A stretch of 54,437 bases of DNA from Bacteroidetes bacterium OLB12 (GTDB lineage: Bacteria; Bacteroidota; Bacteroidia; Cytophagales; Cyclobacteriaceae): NCBI GenBank assembly GCA_001567185.1, contig LNFR01000033.1, forward strand, positions 1 to 54,437. Reading direction: 5' to 3'. Below, one piece after another: positions 17,473 through 27,313 of the stretch (position 1 is the stretch's first letter; each line of letters starts with the position of its first letter). The notes beneath the pieces are model-generated. The model made no database searches. It saw only the letters and a list, made by a program, of their open reading frames with translations, and was not told the origin of the DNA. Position numbers and translations under genes: made by a program.

Positions 17473-18480
17473 TTATCGAACGTTTATACCAAAGCCCACC
17501 GTTAAGGTGTTATACTTCTGCAGTGTATAGTCTCCGTGCAGTGTAATTACCGATAGCTTCAATCGCATTCCAACCGTAGTGCGGAATCCGTTGGCATCTG
17601 CCTTAATGGTTAAAGGATCAGTTACATCGGTATAGCCATCTTCATCCATGTCGTAATCGCCCAGCATAGCAATCTTTGTATTGGCTAAATTGTAGCCCAC
17701 CCCGCCATAGAATGTAAGCACAGAAATCTTTTTTGAAATTAAACCCTGAACAGTAATAGCGGAAGACTCAAAGACTGCGCGTTGATTTGCTCCTGATTGT
17801 ACATCCAGGTTAGTTGTAAGTTTCATTTTAGTGTAACCTACAAAGCCCGATAAATCGAACGGCAGGTTTTTAATACCAGGTAAGTATTGCTTCACATCGT
17901 GCATTACGCCTACTCCAAACAATCCAAACTCCGCATCATCGCCTAGTTGCAGGGTGGGCACGAACCGAACCTTAAGATCAAAACCCTTTGGCAAACCAAT
18001 ACCAAGATTAGCGATGGGCACAGGCATTGCCTGAATCCCAATTTCCTTTTTCAAATCAACTCCACCCGGACCATCAAACTGACTACCAGAACTATAGTTA
18101 TAATAAGTAGGCTTTGTATCAGGACCAAAAACTGTGGGAACACTTCCAATACCCGAATTATCAATGGGTACACCACCCACGCTCAGAAGTTCCAGATCGT
18201 TAAGCTGACTATTATCTACCTTATAAAACAAATCAGAATCTGGAATGTACACCGCAGAGGCTGATATGGTTAAATCAACTCCAAAAGATTTATGCGGCTT
18301 GGCCGTATTATACCAGCCCTGGTTAAGTCCGTAACCAAATGCTTTCAAAGCTGGTTGTGTATAACCTTCAACCAGTCGGTTGGCATCTTCCAGGTTTCCC
18401 TTAATCAGGTCGTTCATATCCTGCGCCCAGGCGCCCCATGAAACGGATAATACAACAAAAAGAATACTGACTTTTCTCAT
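17473..18480 (-). CDS. DUF6588 family outer-membrane protein
   Basis: I start at the ATG at 18480, which gives a proper signal peptide (MRKVSILFVVLSVSWGAWAQ); an upstream in-frame start at 18546 would add 22 residues with no role. The mature part (about 315 residues) begins DMNDLIKGNLEDANRLVEGYTQPALKAFGYGLNQGWYNTAKPH, typical of DUF6588 proteins. It continues as alternating beta strands ending in an aromatic-rich VGFGINVR, suggesting a barrel in the outer membrane. Function unknown. A DMDEDGYTDVTDPL loop resembles a calcium-binding DxDxDG motif. Confidence 0.83.
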   Translation of the reverse strand: MRKVSILFVVLSVSWGAWAQDMNDLIKGNLEDANRLVEGYTQPALKAFGYGLNQGWYNTAKPHKSFGVDLTISASAVYIPDSDLFYKVDNSQLNDLELLSVGGVPIDNSGIGSVPTVFGPDTKPTYYNYSSGSQFDGPGGVDLKKEIGIQAMPVPIANLGIGLPKGFDLKVRFVPTLQLGDDAEFGLFGVGVMHDVKQYLPGIKNLPFDLSGFVGYTKMKLTTNLDVQSGANQRAVFESSAITVQGLISKKISVLTFYGGVGYNLANTKIAMLGDYDMDEDGYTDVTDPLTIKADANGFRTTVGMRLKLSVITLHGDYTLQKYNTLTVGFGINVR

Positions 18481-18578
18481 AGAATTAGTTTTTAATCGGT
18501 TATGCAAGTTATTTAATTTATTGTAACCAGGCAGCAGCTTATTCAAACATTTAGGGTTAAAGAGTAATTTAGCGGCTC

Positions 18579-19817
18579 ATGCGTCTTTTCTATTCTTTAT
18601 CGATTCAGATCCTACGCCTTGGTTATTACCTGGCTACCAGCTTTCATCCAAAAGCACGGCTGTTTGTAAACGGTCGAAAAAATATTTTTACACGTTTACA
18701 GTCAGATTTTTCAAATTTAACAAGCAAATGTATCTGGATGCATTGTGCTTCGCTGGGCGAGTTTGAGCAAGGCAGGCCCGTGTTGGAGGCAATCCGTAAA
18801 GAATTTCCGGATCATAAAATTCTGCTTACCTTTTTTTCTCCTTCCGGATACGAAGTTCGCAAGCATTATGCCGGTGCCGATTTCATTTATTACTTGCCGT
18901 GGGATACTTCGCGCAATGCCAACCGGTTTGTAGAAATAACCAGGCCGATACTTGCAATTTTTGTAAAGTATGAGTTCTGGTACTATTACACTTCAACCCT
19001 CAGGCAAAACAATATCCCGCTGCTTTCTATATCCAGTATTTTCAGAGCGCACCAAAGTTTTTTTAAATGGTATGGCGGTTTCTTCCGAACGACACTTAGA
19101 AACTTCAATCATTTCTTTGTTCAAAATGAGCAATCCATCAGGTTGTTACAACGTATTGGCATTACATCGGTAACCGTTGCAGGCGATACACGCTTCGACC
19201 GGGTACATGAAATTACACGCCAGGGTAAGGTTATAGATATTGTAGAAAAATTTAAAGGGACAGAACGCGTATTTGTAGTGGGCAGCCTTTGGCCCGAAGA
19301 CCTTGAAGTACTTGCCCCTTTTATTAACGAACACAAGCAATCGCTTAAGTTCATTATTGCGCCTCACGAAATTTCAGAATCTATTTTACAGCAAATTGAA
19401 GAAAGCATAGAAGCCCCGTGCATCCGGTTTTCGAATGCCCATAATATGGAAGCGGTTGTTTTAATAATTGACAACATCGGTATGCTTTCGGCACTTTATC
19501 GTTATGGTGAGTTTGCTTACGTGGGTGGTGCCTTCGGTAAAGGCTTGCACAACATTCTGGAAGCAGCCTGTTATGGAGTGCCCGTATTTTTCGGTAATAA
19601 AAATTACGAAAAATTTAAAGAGGCTACCGAACTGATTATGCGTGGGGGTGCATTTGCAGTATCGGGGTTTTCTGAGCTGGAAGCTAATTATGAATTGATG
19701 GTAAACCGGCCGGAAAACTTTCTGTTAGCCTGCGAGGTAACAAAAGCATACATAAAAGAAAACCTGGGCGCTACTGAAAAAATTGTTGCCTATTGTCGTA
19801 AACTTCTTACTGCATGA
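18579..19817 (+). CDS. waaA: 3-deoxy-D-manno-octulosonic acid transferase (KdtA/WaaA)
   Basis: 412 residues. It transfers Kdo from CMP-Kdo to lipid A precursor at the inner membrane. N-terminal membrane anchor (about 1-25), the catalytic-base motif HCASLGEFEQG (Glu61), PWDTSRNANRF, and the C-terminal nucleotide-binding region YVGGAFGKGLHNILEAACYGVPVFFG, typical of the GT30 family. Its stop overlaps the rsgA start (ATGA, 19814-19817), so the two are co-translated. Confidence 0.94.
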   Translation: MRLFYSLSIQILRLGYYLATSFHPKARLFVNGRKNIFTRLQSDFSNLTSKCIWMHCASLGEFEQGRPVLEAIRKEFPDHKILLTFFSPSGYEVRKHYAGADFIYYLPWDTSRNANRFVEITRPILAIFVKYEFWYYYTSTLRQNNIPLLSISSIFRAHQSFFKWYGGFFRTTLRNFNHFFVQNEQSIRLLQRIGITSVTVAGDTRFDRVHEITRQGKVIDIVEKFKGTERVFVVGSLWPEDLEVLAPFINEHKQSLKFIIAPHEISESILQQIEESIEAPCIRFSNAHNMEAVVLIIDNIGMLSALYRYGEFAYVGGAFGKGLHNILEAACYGVPVFFGNKNYEKFKEATELIMRGGAFAVSGFSELEANYELMVNRPENFLLACEVTKAYIKENLGATEKIVAYCRKLLTA

Positions 19818-20732
19818 CAGGACGCGTATTAAAATCTACCGGCTCGTGGTATGAGGTTGCAGGTGAAGATGGCGTGCGCTATGCTTGTCGCGTGGCGGGG
19901 TAAACTGCGCCTGGAAGGATTTAAAGAAAGCAACCCGATTGCTGTGGGCGATCGGGTGCAATTTGAAAGAGTGGGTAAAGAAGGGATTATTACGGAAATA
20001 TTACCTCGCGAAAATCACATGCTGCGGCAATCGGTAAAAAGAACCGGGCATGCCAGTGTGCTGGCGGCCAACATCGATCAGGTTTTGATTTTAGCCACAC
20101 TCAAAGAACCGCGCACCTCGTTGGGGTTTATTGATCGCGTATTGGTAACGGCCGAATCATTCCGCATTCCTCAGCTGATTGTCTTCAATAAAAAAGATTT
20201 GCTTACTGCAGATGAGTTGGCAGAACTCGATGGGTTAACTCACTTATACCAACAGATAGGCGCCAACGTGTTATTAATTTCTGCCGAGCAGGATGCTGAA
20301 ATAGAAAATGTGCAACTACACCTCCAAGGAAAAGTAACGCTGGTAGCCGGCCATTCTGGTGTAGGAAAATCTACTTTATTAAACCGGCTGTTGCCTCAAC
20401 TTCAGTTAGCAACCGGTGCTATTTCCAATTACTCCAAAAAAGGAACGCACACTACTACCTTTGCCGAAATGTTTCAGGTAAATGAAACCACTTTTATAAT
20501 CGACACACCGGGCATTAAAGAATGGGGGTTGATCGATATGGAGCAGCAGGAAATTTCAGATTATTTTCCGGAGATGCGCGACTTGCGTTTGAACTGCAAA
20601 TTCGGTTCGCGGTGCCTGCACCTGAATGAACCAACGTGTGCGATACTTGATGCCGTAGAATCCGGAACAATTGCTGTCAGCCGCTACAACAGTTATGTAA
20701 GCATGGTAACCGGAGAAGATACGCGCAAATAA
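19814..20732 (+). CDS. rsgA: Small ribosomal subunit biogenesis GTPase RsgA, frameshifted near the start
   Basis: A circularly permuted GTPase: OB-fold N-terminus, then G4 NKKDLL, G5 ISAEQ, G1 GHSGVGKSTLLNRL, G3 DTPGIKEWG, and a C-terminal zinc site of the CX5-CXH-CX form (NCKFGSRCLHLNEPTC). The ATG at 19814 begins MTGRVLKSTGSWYEV, the normal RsgA start, but the frame stops after about 30 residues. Removing one G around 19891-19900 continues into GKLRLEGFKESNPIAVGDRV, giving about 305 residues. The later ATG at 19851 in the downstream frame would lose the OB-fold start. Probably a sequencing indel. Confidence 0.87.
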
Positions 20733-20758
20733 TTTTACAGAAAGTTTTCAAAAAAGAG

Positions 20759-21610
20759 TTAAGCGGAACGATTCCGCATCCACAACTTAAAAAAACCACG
20801 TGCAATTTTAAAGTTGAGCAGCCGCAGGTTTAAGATTATTTCATACCGAAGCCTTGTGTTTAAAGCCTTCCGTTCAGCTTCTGTTTTATTTAACTTATAA
20901 ATTTTTTCACAAACACGCAGGGTGGATGCCGAATGTGCTGACCGAAGCCGGAACTGAACATCAGACAACGAACCATCTACTTTTCTCTTCTTTACCAGCA
21001 CCCATGGTGTATATGTATAATGGTATTTGCGGGAAGATCGAATCCAAAAATCAAAATCTTCGTAATCCAATGTTTCATCGTGTCCACCCAATTCCTCAAA
21101 CATGGCACGCGAAAACATCATCGTGGGCGAGCAAATAAAAAATCGTTTAATAACCTCTTGGTACACATCACCGGAAGGGATTGTCTGATGCGGAAATCTA
21201 TCTGAGTGCAGATTGATTTTTGTTCCCGATTCATTTACATGTTCGGCATCCGAAAAAGTTACGCCTGCCTGCGGGTTTGATTCAAGCGCCTGAACCCCCA
21301 CGGCCACACGCTCCGGCAATAACCAATCATCGGCCGAAAGATCAATCAGGTATTTCCCTTTTGCTACCGCAGCTGCTTTGTTAAACGTTTTGCAATACCC
21401 GATGTTCGTTCCATTCAACAGCAATACCGTATCGGGTTGGTTGGCAATCCACTTTTCAATTACTTCCTTGCTTCCATCCGTACTTCCATCGTCAATCACA
21501 ATCAACTCAATAGGTTGGTAGGTTTGCGCTGCTACCGAATCAAGCGCTTCGGTTACAAACCGGGCCTGGTTATAGCAAACACAAATCACCGTTACCAGTG
21601 GGTTACTCAT
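20759..21610 (-). CDS. Family 2 glycosyltransferase
   Basis: 283 residues. GT-A fold with TVICVCYNQARFVTEALDSV at the start, nucleotide-binding Asp40/Asp41 in VIDDGSTDGS, and the metal-binding LSADDW (Asp94/Asp95). FDFWIRSSRKYHYTYTP fits the acceptor-side domain. No signal peptide or membrane helix is seen. Its start overlaps the end of the FemAB-like gene by 8 bp, so it works in the same operon, likely in surface glycan assembly. Donor unknown. Confidence 0.88.
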   Translation of the reverse strand: MSNPLVTVICVCYNQARFVTEALDSVAAQTYQPIELIVIDDGSTDGSKEVIEKWIANQPDTVLLLNGTNIGYCKTFNKAAAVAKGKYLIDLSADDWLLPERVAVGVQALESNPQAGVTFSDAEHVNESGTKINLHSDRFPHQTIPSGDVYQEVIKRFFICSPTMMFSRAMFEELGGHDETLDYEDFDFWIRSSRKYHYTYTPWVLVKKRKVDGSLSDVQFRLRSAHSASTLRVCEKIYKLNKTEAERKALNTRLRYEIILNLRLLNFKIARGFFKLWMRNRSA

Positions 21611-22532
21611 ACGATTTTCTAAATGTAAATTTAGGCCCCGTAACCGCCCCTATGCTTTCTTTAAAATGCAGCAACGGTTTGTTAATCTTATTCTGCAGCA
21701 TGGAAGTGCCCAGATCAATTAACTTCACTTTTTCGCTGGCTGCCCTGGCATAAATACATTCCAGCAAATGCACCACCGGACTAAGCTTGTTATACTTTGC
21801 CGCATGCGCATAATAAAAGGTGTACCAGATTTTATCGCTTACGCGAATGACAATGACTGCGGCTGCTACCCCGGTGGCATTGGCAAGTTTAAAGAACACA
21901 AACCGATCAGGAAATTTTGAAATTGTTTGTCGCATTTCTTTCCACGAAAGTGAGAGCGACTGCTTGCGCTCTGTACGGCAAGCCTGTATAAAATCATACA
22001 TTGTTTTATACTCGCCAGGCGCACAGCAACTAAATGAAAATAATTTCTCAGACTTGCGTGCCTTTTGCCTTTCGGAGGGCTTCATTCGCATACGCAGCGT
22101 ACTTGCGCCAACTGGTATAACGCTGCTCACTTCTTCGGTTACGGCAAAATGCAATTTATGAGCCAGCACCTGCTGCACCTGTTTTGCCTGAAAGGGCTGA
22201 TACGATGCCGGCCAGTGTTTAATTTCCAGTTGCTTCACTCCATTTTGTCTAAGCCCCGCTTCTACAAACTGAAAAAAATTAAGAAGTGCCGCATGGCTGA
22301 TGCGCGAATACATCTCGATAGAACCAAATGGAGCGCGGGCTGGGCTTATGGCTGCATGGCCCTTTACGTGAATACTAATTCGTGCTTTCACCTCGCTCCG
22401 CTTTTTTCCGGCCAACTCAAAAACAACCCAACCGCTTTTTGCCTGCAGGCGCAGGTGCGTGGGTGAATTGTACATATATAATGCCGCGGGCAAAAAATTT
22501 GTTTCCGCGTGGCGACTGAATTTTAAAGCCAT
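21603..22532 (-). CDS. FemAB/GNAT-like acyltransferase
   Basis: I start at the ATG at 22532, which overlaps the preceding stop (TGATG); a start at 22559 adds only nine residues and deepens the overlap. About 309 residues with two GNAT-like halves. The second contains RTERKQSLSLSWKEM, FKLANATGVAAAVIVIRVSDKIWYTFYYAH and ending LIDLGTSM...LLHFKESIGAVTGPKFTFRK, the pattern of the FemAB-like/PEP-CTERM-associated N-acyltransferase group. Such proteins transfer aminoacyl or acyl groups to glycans or wall precursors. The neighbouring glycosyltransferase supports an envelope role. The exact reaction is unknown. Confidence 0.72.
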   Translation of the reverse strand: MALKFSRHAETNFLPAALYMYNSPTHLRLQAKSGWVVFELAGKKRSEVKARISIHVKGHAAISPARAPFGSIEMYSRISHAALLNFFQFVEAGLRQNGVKQLEIKHWPASYQPFQAKQVQQVLAHKLHFAVTEEVSSVIPVGASTLRMRMKPSERQKARKSEKLFSFSCCAPGEYKTMYDFIQACRTERKQSLSLSWKEMRQTISKFPDRFVFFKLANATGVAAAVIVIRVSDKIWYTFYYAHAAKYNKLSPVVHLLECIYARAASEKVKLIDLGTSMLQNKINKPLLHFKESIGAVTGPKFTFRKSYE

Positions 22533-23041
22533 CAGGTTTTCGTTTTCACGCTTGCCCAATTCTTAAACTGCCAATACACCAACCCGGTAGTTAAATGATT
22601 ACCCTGCACATCGTGTATTTTTATTTCGCATGGCACCACCACTGAGTCGTTCGTTTGCAATGGTTTTGCAATCTTTTCTTCGATCCATTCTTTAGATATA
22701 ATAAACTCTGCGGTTGCTGTCATCTTACCCTGGTAGTGGTAGTTCATCTCCAACCGTTGCATGATCATGCGGTACTTCTTCATGCCCAACGCACTCAGCA
22801 ACAAAAACCCGGTGGTAAACTCCGACAGCGTGGCCAGCCCACATGCGTGTAACCCGCGAATGTGATTAAAGTTTCTGCGTTTGTATGGAAGACTGGTTTT
22901 TAACCGATACTCCTCCAACTCAATAACCTTAAACCCGTGGGGTTTATTAAAAGGAACCATTCGATCTAAGGCAATATTCAGCAACCAGCGGTAAAAAACT
23001 GAGTAGCGGGCTTTGATCAGAATTTTGTCGGCTTGTATCAT
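22532..23041 (-). CDS. DUF4442 hotdog-fold thioesterase-like protein
   Basis: 169 residues. The segment RRNFNHIRGLHACGLATLSEFTTGFLLLSAL corresponds to the helix-containing core of DUF4442 proteins, a PaaI/YiiD-like hotdog family. Asn and His in this segment (NHIRGLHA) resemble the conserved residues of that family. Members are probably acyl-CoA thioesterases or acyl-binding proteins. It is the first gene of a three-gene unit with the FemAB-like protein and a glycosyltransferase, joined by 1-bp and 8-bp overlaps. Confidence 0.8.
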   Translation of the reverse strand: MIQADKILIKARYSVFYRWLLNIALDRMVPFNKPHGFKVIELEEYRLKTSLPYKRRNFNHIRGLHACGLATLSEFTTGFLLLSALGMKKYRMIMQRLEMNYHYQGKMTATAEFIISKEWIEEKIAKPLQTNDSVVVPCEIKIHDVQGNHLTTGLVYWQFKNWASVKTKT

Positions 23042-23124
23042 TTGTTTTTAATTTCGATTTACGATTTTTTACAGATATACAGACTAACGCATTATTACTA
23101 TCTTACCGCTTTTAAACACTGCCC

Positions 23125-24570
23125 ATGTCCGAATTAAAGAAACCCTCCTTCCTTCAGGCCCTTATTCCTATTCTTATACTGATTGCCCTACTTACTATAA
23201 ATGTAGTGGTACTGGGCAACGATGCCATATCGGGTGCCAATCAAATTGCCCTCTTGTTGGCTTCGGGAGTTGCCGGAATTATTGCCTTTCGGTGTGGCCA
23301 TTCGTGGGAACACATAGAAGTCAGTATTGTAAAAAGTATCAGTTCGGCCATGGGTGCCATGTTGATTTTATTAACCATCGGTTCGCTGGCTGGCACCTGG
23401 TTGCTAAGCGGTATTGTACCCGCCATGATTTATTACGGCCTTAAGATTTTGAACCCTACCCTGTTTTTGTTTGCTGCCTGCGTAGTGTGTTGTATAGTTT
23501 CACTGGCTACAGGCAGTTCGTGGAGTACGGTGGCAACGGTGGGTATTGCCCTGTTGGGGATTGGTAAGGCAATGAATATTCACGAGGGTGTAATTGCCGG
23601 AGCTATAATTTCGGGTTCCTACTTTGGTGATAAGATGTCGCCTTTATCAGACACAACTAACCTGGCGCCTGCCATGGCGGGTACTGATTTGTTTACACAC
23701 ATCCGGTACATGATGTACACAACCGTTCCCACATTAGCAATTACGTTAATCATATTTTTCGTCTGGGGTTTTACGCTCAACACCACAGGCTCGGCCACCG
23801 ATAGCTCTTCGGTACTCCAGGCCATTGAATCTCGTTTTAATCTGAGTCCGTTTTTATTCGTTGTACCAATTTTGGTTATCGTAATGATTGTAAAAAAAGT
23901 ACCAGCCTTACCTGCACTTTTAGTGGGTGCACTACTGGGTGGTATTGCCGCTATTATTCTTCAACCTGATTTAATCGTGGAGGTCTCAAAAGTGGAAGGC
24001 AACTTTGTGAAGGCTTCCTTTGTTGCGGTTATGAATGCCATGACTACCACCATCAACATTCAAACACCTGATCCTATGATTAGTGAACTGCTCACCGCCA
24101 AAGGTATGAGCGGTATGTTAAACACCATCTGGCTGATTTTATGCGCCATGATTTTTGGGGGAGCGATGGAATCTGCTGGCTTGTTAAAAATTATTGCTGA
24201 AAAAATTATTCAATACGCGCATTCAACCGGATCGTTGGTAGCCTCCACTACCGCTACGTGCATCTTCTTTAACTTCACAGCTTCCGATCAATATATGGCT
24301 ATTGCCGTACCCGGCCGCATGTATGCCGATACGTTTCGCAAGCGCGGATTAAAACCCGAAGTACTTAGCCGAACCCTGGAAGACTCCGGAACAGTAACGT
24401 CTGTCTTGATTCCGTGGAATACCTGTGGCGCCACGCAGGCCAATGTGCTGGGTGTGGCTACTATAGCATATGCACCCTATTGCTTCTTTTGTATTATCAG
24501 CCCACTGATGACAGTACTGCAGGCTTACCTCAATTATAAAATACGCAGGTTGGATGCCACAGAAAAGTAA
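23125..24570 (+). CDS. nhaC: Na+/H+ antiporter NhaC family
   Basis: 481 residues with about 11-12 transmembrane segments. Signatures include SLATGSSWSTVATVGIALLGIG, the ISGSYFGDKMSPLSDTTNLAPAMAGTDLFTHI motif (strongly conserved in NhaC) and DSGTVTSVLIPWNTCGATQANVLG near the end. It exchanges sodium for protons across the inner membrane, for pH and salt control. The downstream nuclease gene starts 17 bp before its stop. Confidence 0.93.
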   Translation: MSELKKPSFLQALIPILILIALLTINVVVLGNDAISGANQIALLLASGVAGIIAFRCGHSWEHIEVSIVKSISSAMGAMLILLTIGSLAGTWLLSGIVPAMIYYGLKILNPTLFLFAACVVCCIVSLATGSSWSTVATVGIALLGIGKAMNIHEGVIAGAIISGSYFGDKMSPLSDTTNLAPAMAGTDLFTHIRYMMYTTVPTLAITLIIFFVWGFTLNTTGSATDSSSVLQAIESRFNLSPFLFVVPILVIVMIVKKVPALPALLVGALLGGIAAIILQPDLIVEVSKVEGNFVKASFVAVMNAMTTTINIQTPDPMISELLTAKGMSGMLNTIWLILCAMIFGGAMESAGLLKIIAEKIIQYAHSTGSLVASTTATCIFFNFTASDQYMAIAVPGRMYADTFRKRGLKPEVLSRTLEDSGTVTSVLIPWNTCGATQANVLGVATIAYAPYCFFCIISPLMTVLQAYLNYKIRRLDATEK

Positions 24571-25147
24571 TTTACCCCTTACCATTTCGCACGAAGAAAT
24601 AAACGAACTGCCCCTGGGAGCGTTTGAGGGTAAAGTATTGGTTATATCCGAAGAAAAACTTTTGCCGCGTGTATTCGATGAAGTACGCGAACACAAAATA
24701 GTGGGCTTCGATACCGAAACCAAACCGGTGTTTGTGCGCGGCCAGCAGAACAAAGTTTCACTCATTCAAATTGCCCTGCCCGATAAAGTATTCCTGGTGC
24801 GGGTAAAATTTACAGGTATGCAGGCACCGCTCGTTAAGTTTTTGGAAAGTGACGAAATTCAAAAGGCAGGGGTAGCTTTGCGCGATGATATAAAGGCCTT
24901 GCAACGCTTAACGCATTACGAGCCAAATGGCTTCATTGAGTTGGCTGATATGAGCAAGCAAGCCGGGTTGCAGGTGGAAAGTGTAAAAAAACTTACCGCC
25001 TTGTTGTTGGGATTCCGGATTTCGAAAAGTGCGCAAACCAGCAATTGGGAAGCTGAGGAACTTAATGAAAAGCAAATAAGCTATGCTGCCACCGATGCAT
25101 GGGTTTGTTTAAAAATTTATCACAAGCTACGGGCGTTGCTGAAATAG
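24554..25147 (+). CDS. RNase D-like 3'-5' exonuclease
   Basis: 197 residues, a lone DEDD exonuclease domain. Exo I GFDTETKP (Asp53, Glu55), Exo II AGVALRDDIKALQRL with the second Asp, and Exo III SYAATDAWVCLKIYHKL with a Tyr four residues before the Asp (DEDDy type). It lacks the HRDC domain of full-length RNase D, as common for Bacteroidota homologues. It probably trims RNA or DNA 3' ends. It overlaps the end of nhaC by 17 bp, so it is in the same transcript. Confidence 0.92.
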   Translation: MPQKSNLPLTISHEEINELPLGAFEGKVLVISEEKLLPRVFDEVREHKIVGFDTETKPVFVRGQQNKVSLIQIALPDKVFLVRVKFTGMQAPLVKFLESDEIQKAGVALRDDIKALQRLTHYEPNGFIELADMSKQAGLQVESVKKLTALLLGFRISKSAQTSNWEAEELNEKQISYAATDAWVCLKIYHKLRALLK

Positions 25148-25193
25148 TCATTGCGATGCCGATACGGAACGGGCAACCGTAGTTAATCATTCT

Positions 25194-25817
25194 TCAGGCC
25201 ATTTCTTCAAAATGTATTTCAGAGCCCAATGCTTTCAGCAATTCTAACCGTTTAATCAAATCCTCTTTCTTTCGAATTGAAATCGTTATTTCCATAACCC
25301 CTTTATCCGTAAAGTATTGCTTCTGAATTTTTAGGTCAAATTCTTTTACCAGGTTCATCACCAAAGGAGTGGCGGCATAATCATACTGAATAGTAAAGGA
25401 GCTGGTAACGTCACAACTGATGATTTTTGCATTGGCCAGGGCCGCAGCACTTGCTGCTTTGTAAGCTTGCACCAAACCCCCTACTCCCAGTTTTGTTCCG
25501 CCAAAGTAGCGCACCACCACAAGCAACACATTGGTAAGGTTATGCGCCTTAATCTGTCCAAGAATCGGGTCACCGGCTGAGTGATTGGGCTCGCCATCGT
25601 CATTGGCACGGTATTTAGATTTTTCCGGCCCCAGCATCCAGGCATAACAATGGTGGGTAGCATCAAAATACTTTTTTCGTAGCATGGTTAGATGCGTTTT
25701 TATGTCCGATTCGGAACCAACCGGAAAGGCAAAGGCTAAAAATCGGCTTCCCTGCTCTTTAAACAAAGCCTCGGTTGGAGCCTCAATGGTTTGGAAAGAA
25801 AATACAGTTACCTGCAA
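25194..25817 (-). CDS. YigZ/IMPACT family protein
   Basis: 207 residues. The UPF0029 N-terminal domain is clear: HHCYAWMLG..KYRANDDGEPNHSAGDPILGQI and VVVRYFGGTKLGVGGLVQAYKAAS. A small ferredoxin-like C-terminal domain follows (SFTIQYDYAATPLVMNLVKEF). Eukaryotic IMPACT regulates the Gcn2 kinase; the bacterial role is uncertain, perhaps linked to translation stress. It stands as a single gene. Confidence 0.92.
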   Translation of the reverse strand: MQVTVFSFQTIEAPTEALFKEQGSRFLAFAFPVGSESDIKTHLTMLRKKYFDATHHCYAWMLGPEKSKYRANDDGEPNHSAGDPILGQIKAHNLTNVLLVVVRYFGGTKLGVGGLVQAYKAASAAALANAKIISCDVTSSFTIQYDYAATPLVMNLVKEFDLKIQKQYFTDKGVMEITISIRKKEDLIKRLELLKALGSEIHFEEMA

Positions 25818-25932
25818 CGTACTGGTAGTTTTTTGCGTCCTAAAGAAAGAAAATCAAAGATTGAATAAAAAATCATTCTTCAGGCAACCTGTTGTAACAG
25901 GACTTGTCCTTAACCCGTAAATCAAACTAATT

Positions 25933-26747
25933 ATGAAACGCATAGCTACAACGCTCATTTTTGTTTTTGCTTTTGTGCTGGCTTGGGCACAAAATAAAGA
26001 AACCCGCACGGTTGACAATTTTTCAAAAGTTAACTTTCGCATTCCGGGTAAATTATACCTGCGCCAGGGAAGCGAACAGAAAGTTGTTTTGGAGGGGCAT
26101 AAAGATGTGCTCGAAAAAATTAAAACCGAAGTATCGGGTGGCCGGCTGAGCATTGGTCGCGAAAATAACAACTGGCGTATGTGGGACTGGGATGATGATG
26201 ATCGTATAATTGCTTACGTAACGGTAACTACGCTGGAGGGATTAAGTGTAAGTGGATCGGGTAATCTGATAGGCGAAGGTGTGTTGAAGGCTGGTGATCT
26301 GGATTTAGCTGTAAGCGGATCGGGATCAATGGAAATTGAAGTGAATGCCACCGGCTATATGGAGGCGAACGTAAGTGGCTCGGGCGATATTCGGGTGAAG
26401 GGAACCTGCCGTGTGTTGGAAAGCAAAGTAAGCGGATCTGGCAAGGTAGAATTGGCAGGCACCATTTCTGACAGAGCGAGGTAGATGTGTCAGGTTCGGG
26501 AAAAATTATTGCCAGCGGAACCGCAAAGAGGATCCGAACTACTATTAGTGGCTCGGGTGAAGTGCGGGCTGCCGACCTGGAAGTTGAAGAATGTGAGGTG
26601 CGGATTTCCGGTTCGGGCGATGTGGAAGTTAATGTGAAGCAGGCGTTGGACGCCACCATTTCAGGAAGTGGCAGTGTTTCGTATCGGGGCAACCCAAACC
26701 AGGTTAACAGCCATTCATCGGGAAGCGGGAAGGTGAGGAAGATGTGA
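25933..26747 (+). CDS. Head-GIN domain protein (DUF2807), frameshifted
   Basis: Signal peptide MKRIATTLIFVFAFVLAWAQ, then TRTVDNFSKVNFRIPGKLYLRQG, the typical start of exported head-GIN proteins. The rest is a right-handed beta-helix marked by regularly spaced SGSG turns. The first frame ends at 26484 and the next (26487-26747) continues the same SGSG pattern. One base missing near 26463-26483 accounts for it, and about 271 residues result. Probably a periplasmic or surface adhesin-like structural protein; function unknown. It ends before the terminator at 26773. Confidence 0.85.
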
Positions 26748-26772
26748 TAGTTGGTTTGGCCCGTTTGAATTA

Positions 26773-26804
26773 GAATACCCTCTTAAAGAGGGTATTCGTA
26801 TTTT
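26773..26804 (+). terminator. Intrinsic terminator after the head-GIN gene
   Basis: A 10-bp stem GAATACCCTC/GAGGGTATTC (26773-26782 with 26788-26797) around TTAAA is followed by GTATTTTT. It lies 26 bp after the stop at 26747. Confidence 0.75.
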
Positions 26805-26860
26805 TAAGGCAATATAGTTTTAGGAACTTGCAGGCATCCGCATGTTGACTCAATAAAAAA

Positions 26861-27253
26861 ATGAAACAGGAAATTAAAGTATATAACAACAGCCAAACAC
26901 CGGCCGACAAAGAAATTTGTGACTTGCTGGCCAGAACAATTGACAACGAACTGACCAAAGCAGAATGCAAAATTTGGCACTCTCATCCCGTATGGTTTAT
27001 TGACGGAAATCCGATAGTTGGTTTTAGTAAGCAGAAAAAAGGAATACGATTAATGTTTTGGAGTGGTGCGGACTTTGGAGAAGAAAACTTAAACGTGTTG
27101 GGCGAAAAGTTTAAGGATGCTTCTATTTTCTATAACAACACTTCAGAAATCAATATCAAAGACCTAAAGCAATGGCTTGAAAAAGCAGAAAAAATACAAT
27201 GGGACTATAAAAATCTCGTGAAACGTAAAGGTAAACTGGAAAAGTTAAAATAG
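26861..27253 (+). CDS. DUF1801 domain protein
   Basis: 130 residues without signal or membrane segment. IWHSHPVWFIDGNPIVGFSKQKKGIRLMFWSG and the terminal KAEKIQWDYKNLVKRKGKL match DUF1801, a fold related to frataxin/YdhG. These small proteins often accompany transporters or stress genes; no activity is established. The next gene, DoxX-like, begins 60 bp downstream on the same strand. Confidence 0.8.
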   Translation: MKQEIKVYNNSQTPADKEICDLLARTIDNELTKAECKIWHSHPVWFIDGNPIVGFSKQKKGIRLMFWSGADFGEENLNVLGEKFKDASIFYNNTSEINIKDLKQWLEKAEKIQWDYKNLVKRKGKLEKLK

Positions 27254-27313
27254 TTCGCAGGTATCATTGGAATGTAGGCATATATAAATTTTGATTCAAA
27301 ATCAATTGATCAA

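Noticed and set aside
26228-26692. Minus-strand frame opposite the head-GIN gene
   Set aside because: Its Ser/Pro-rich sequence is just the reverse reading of the SGSG repeat code.
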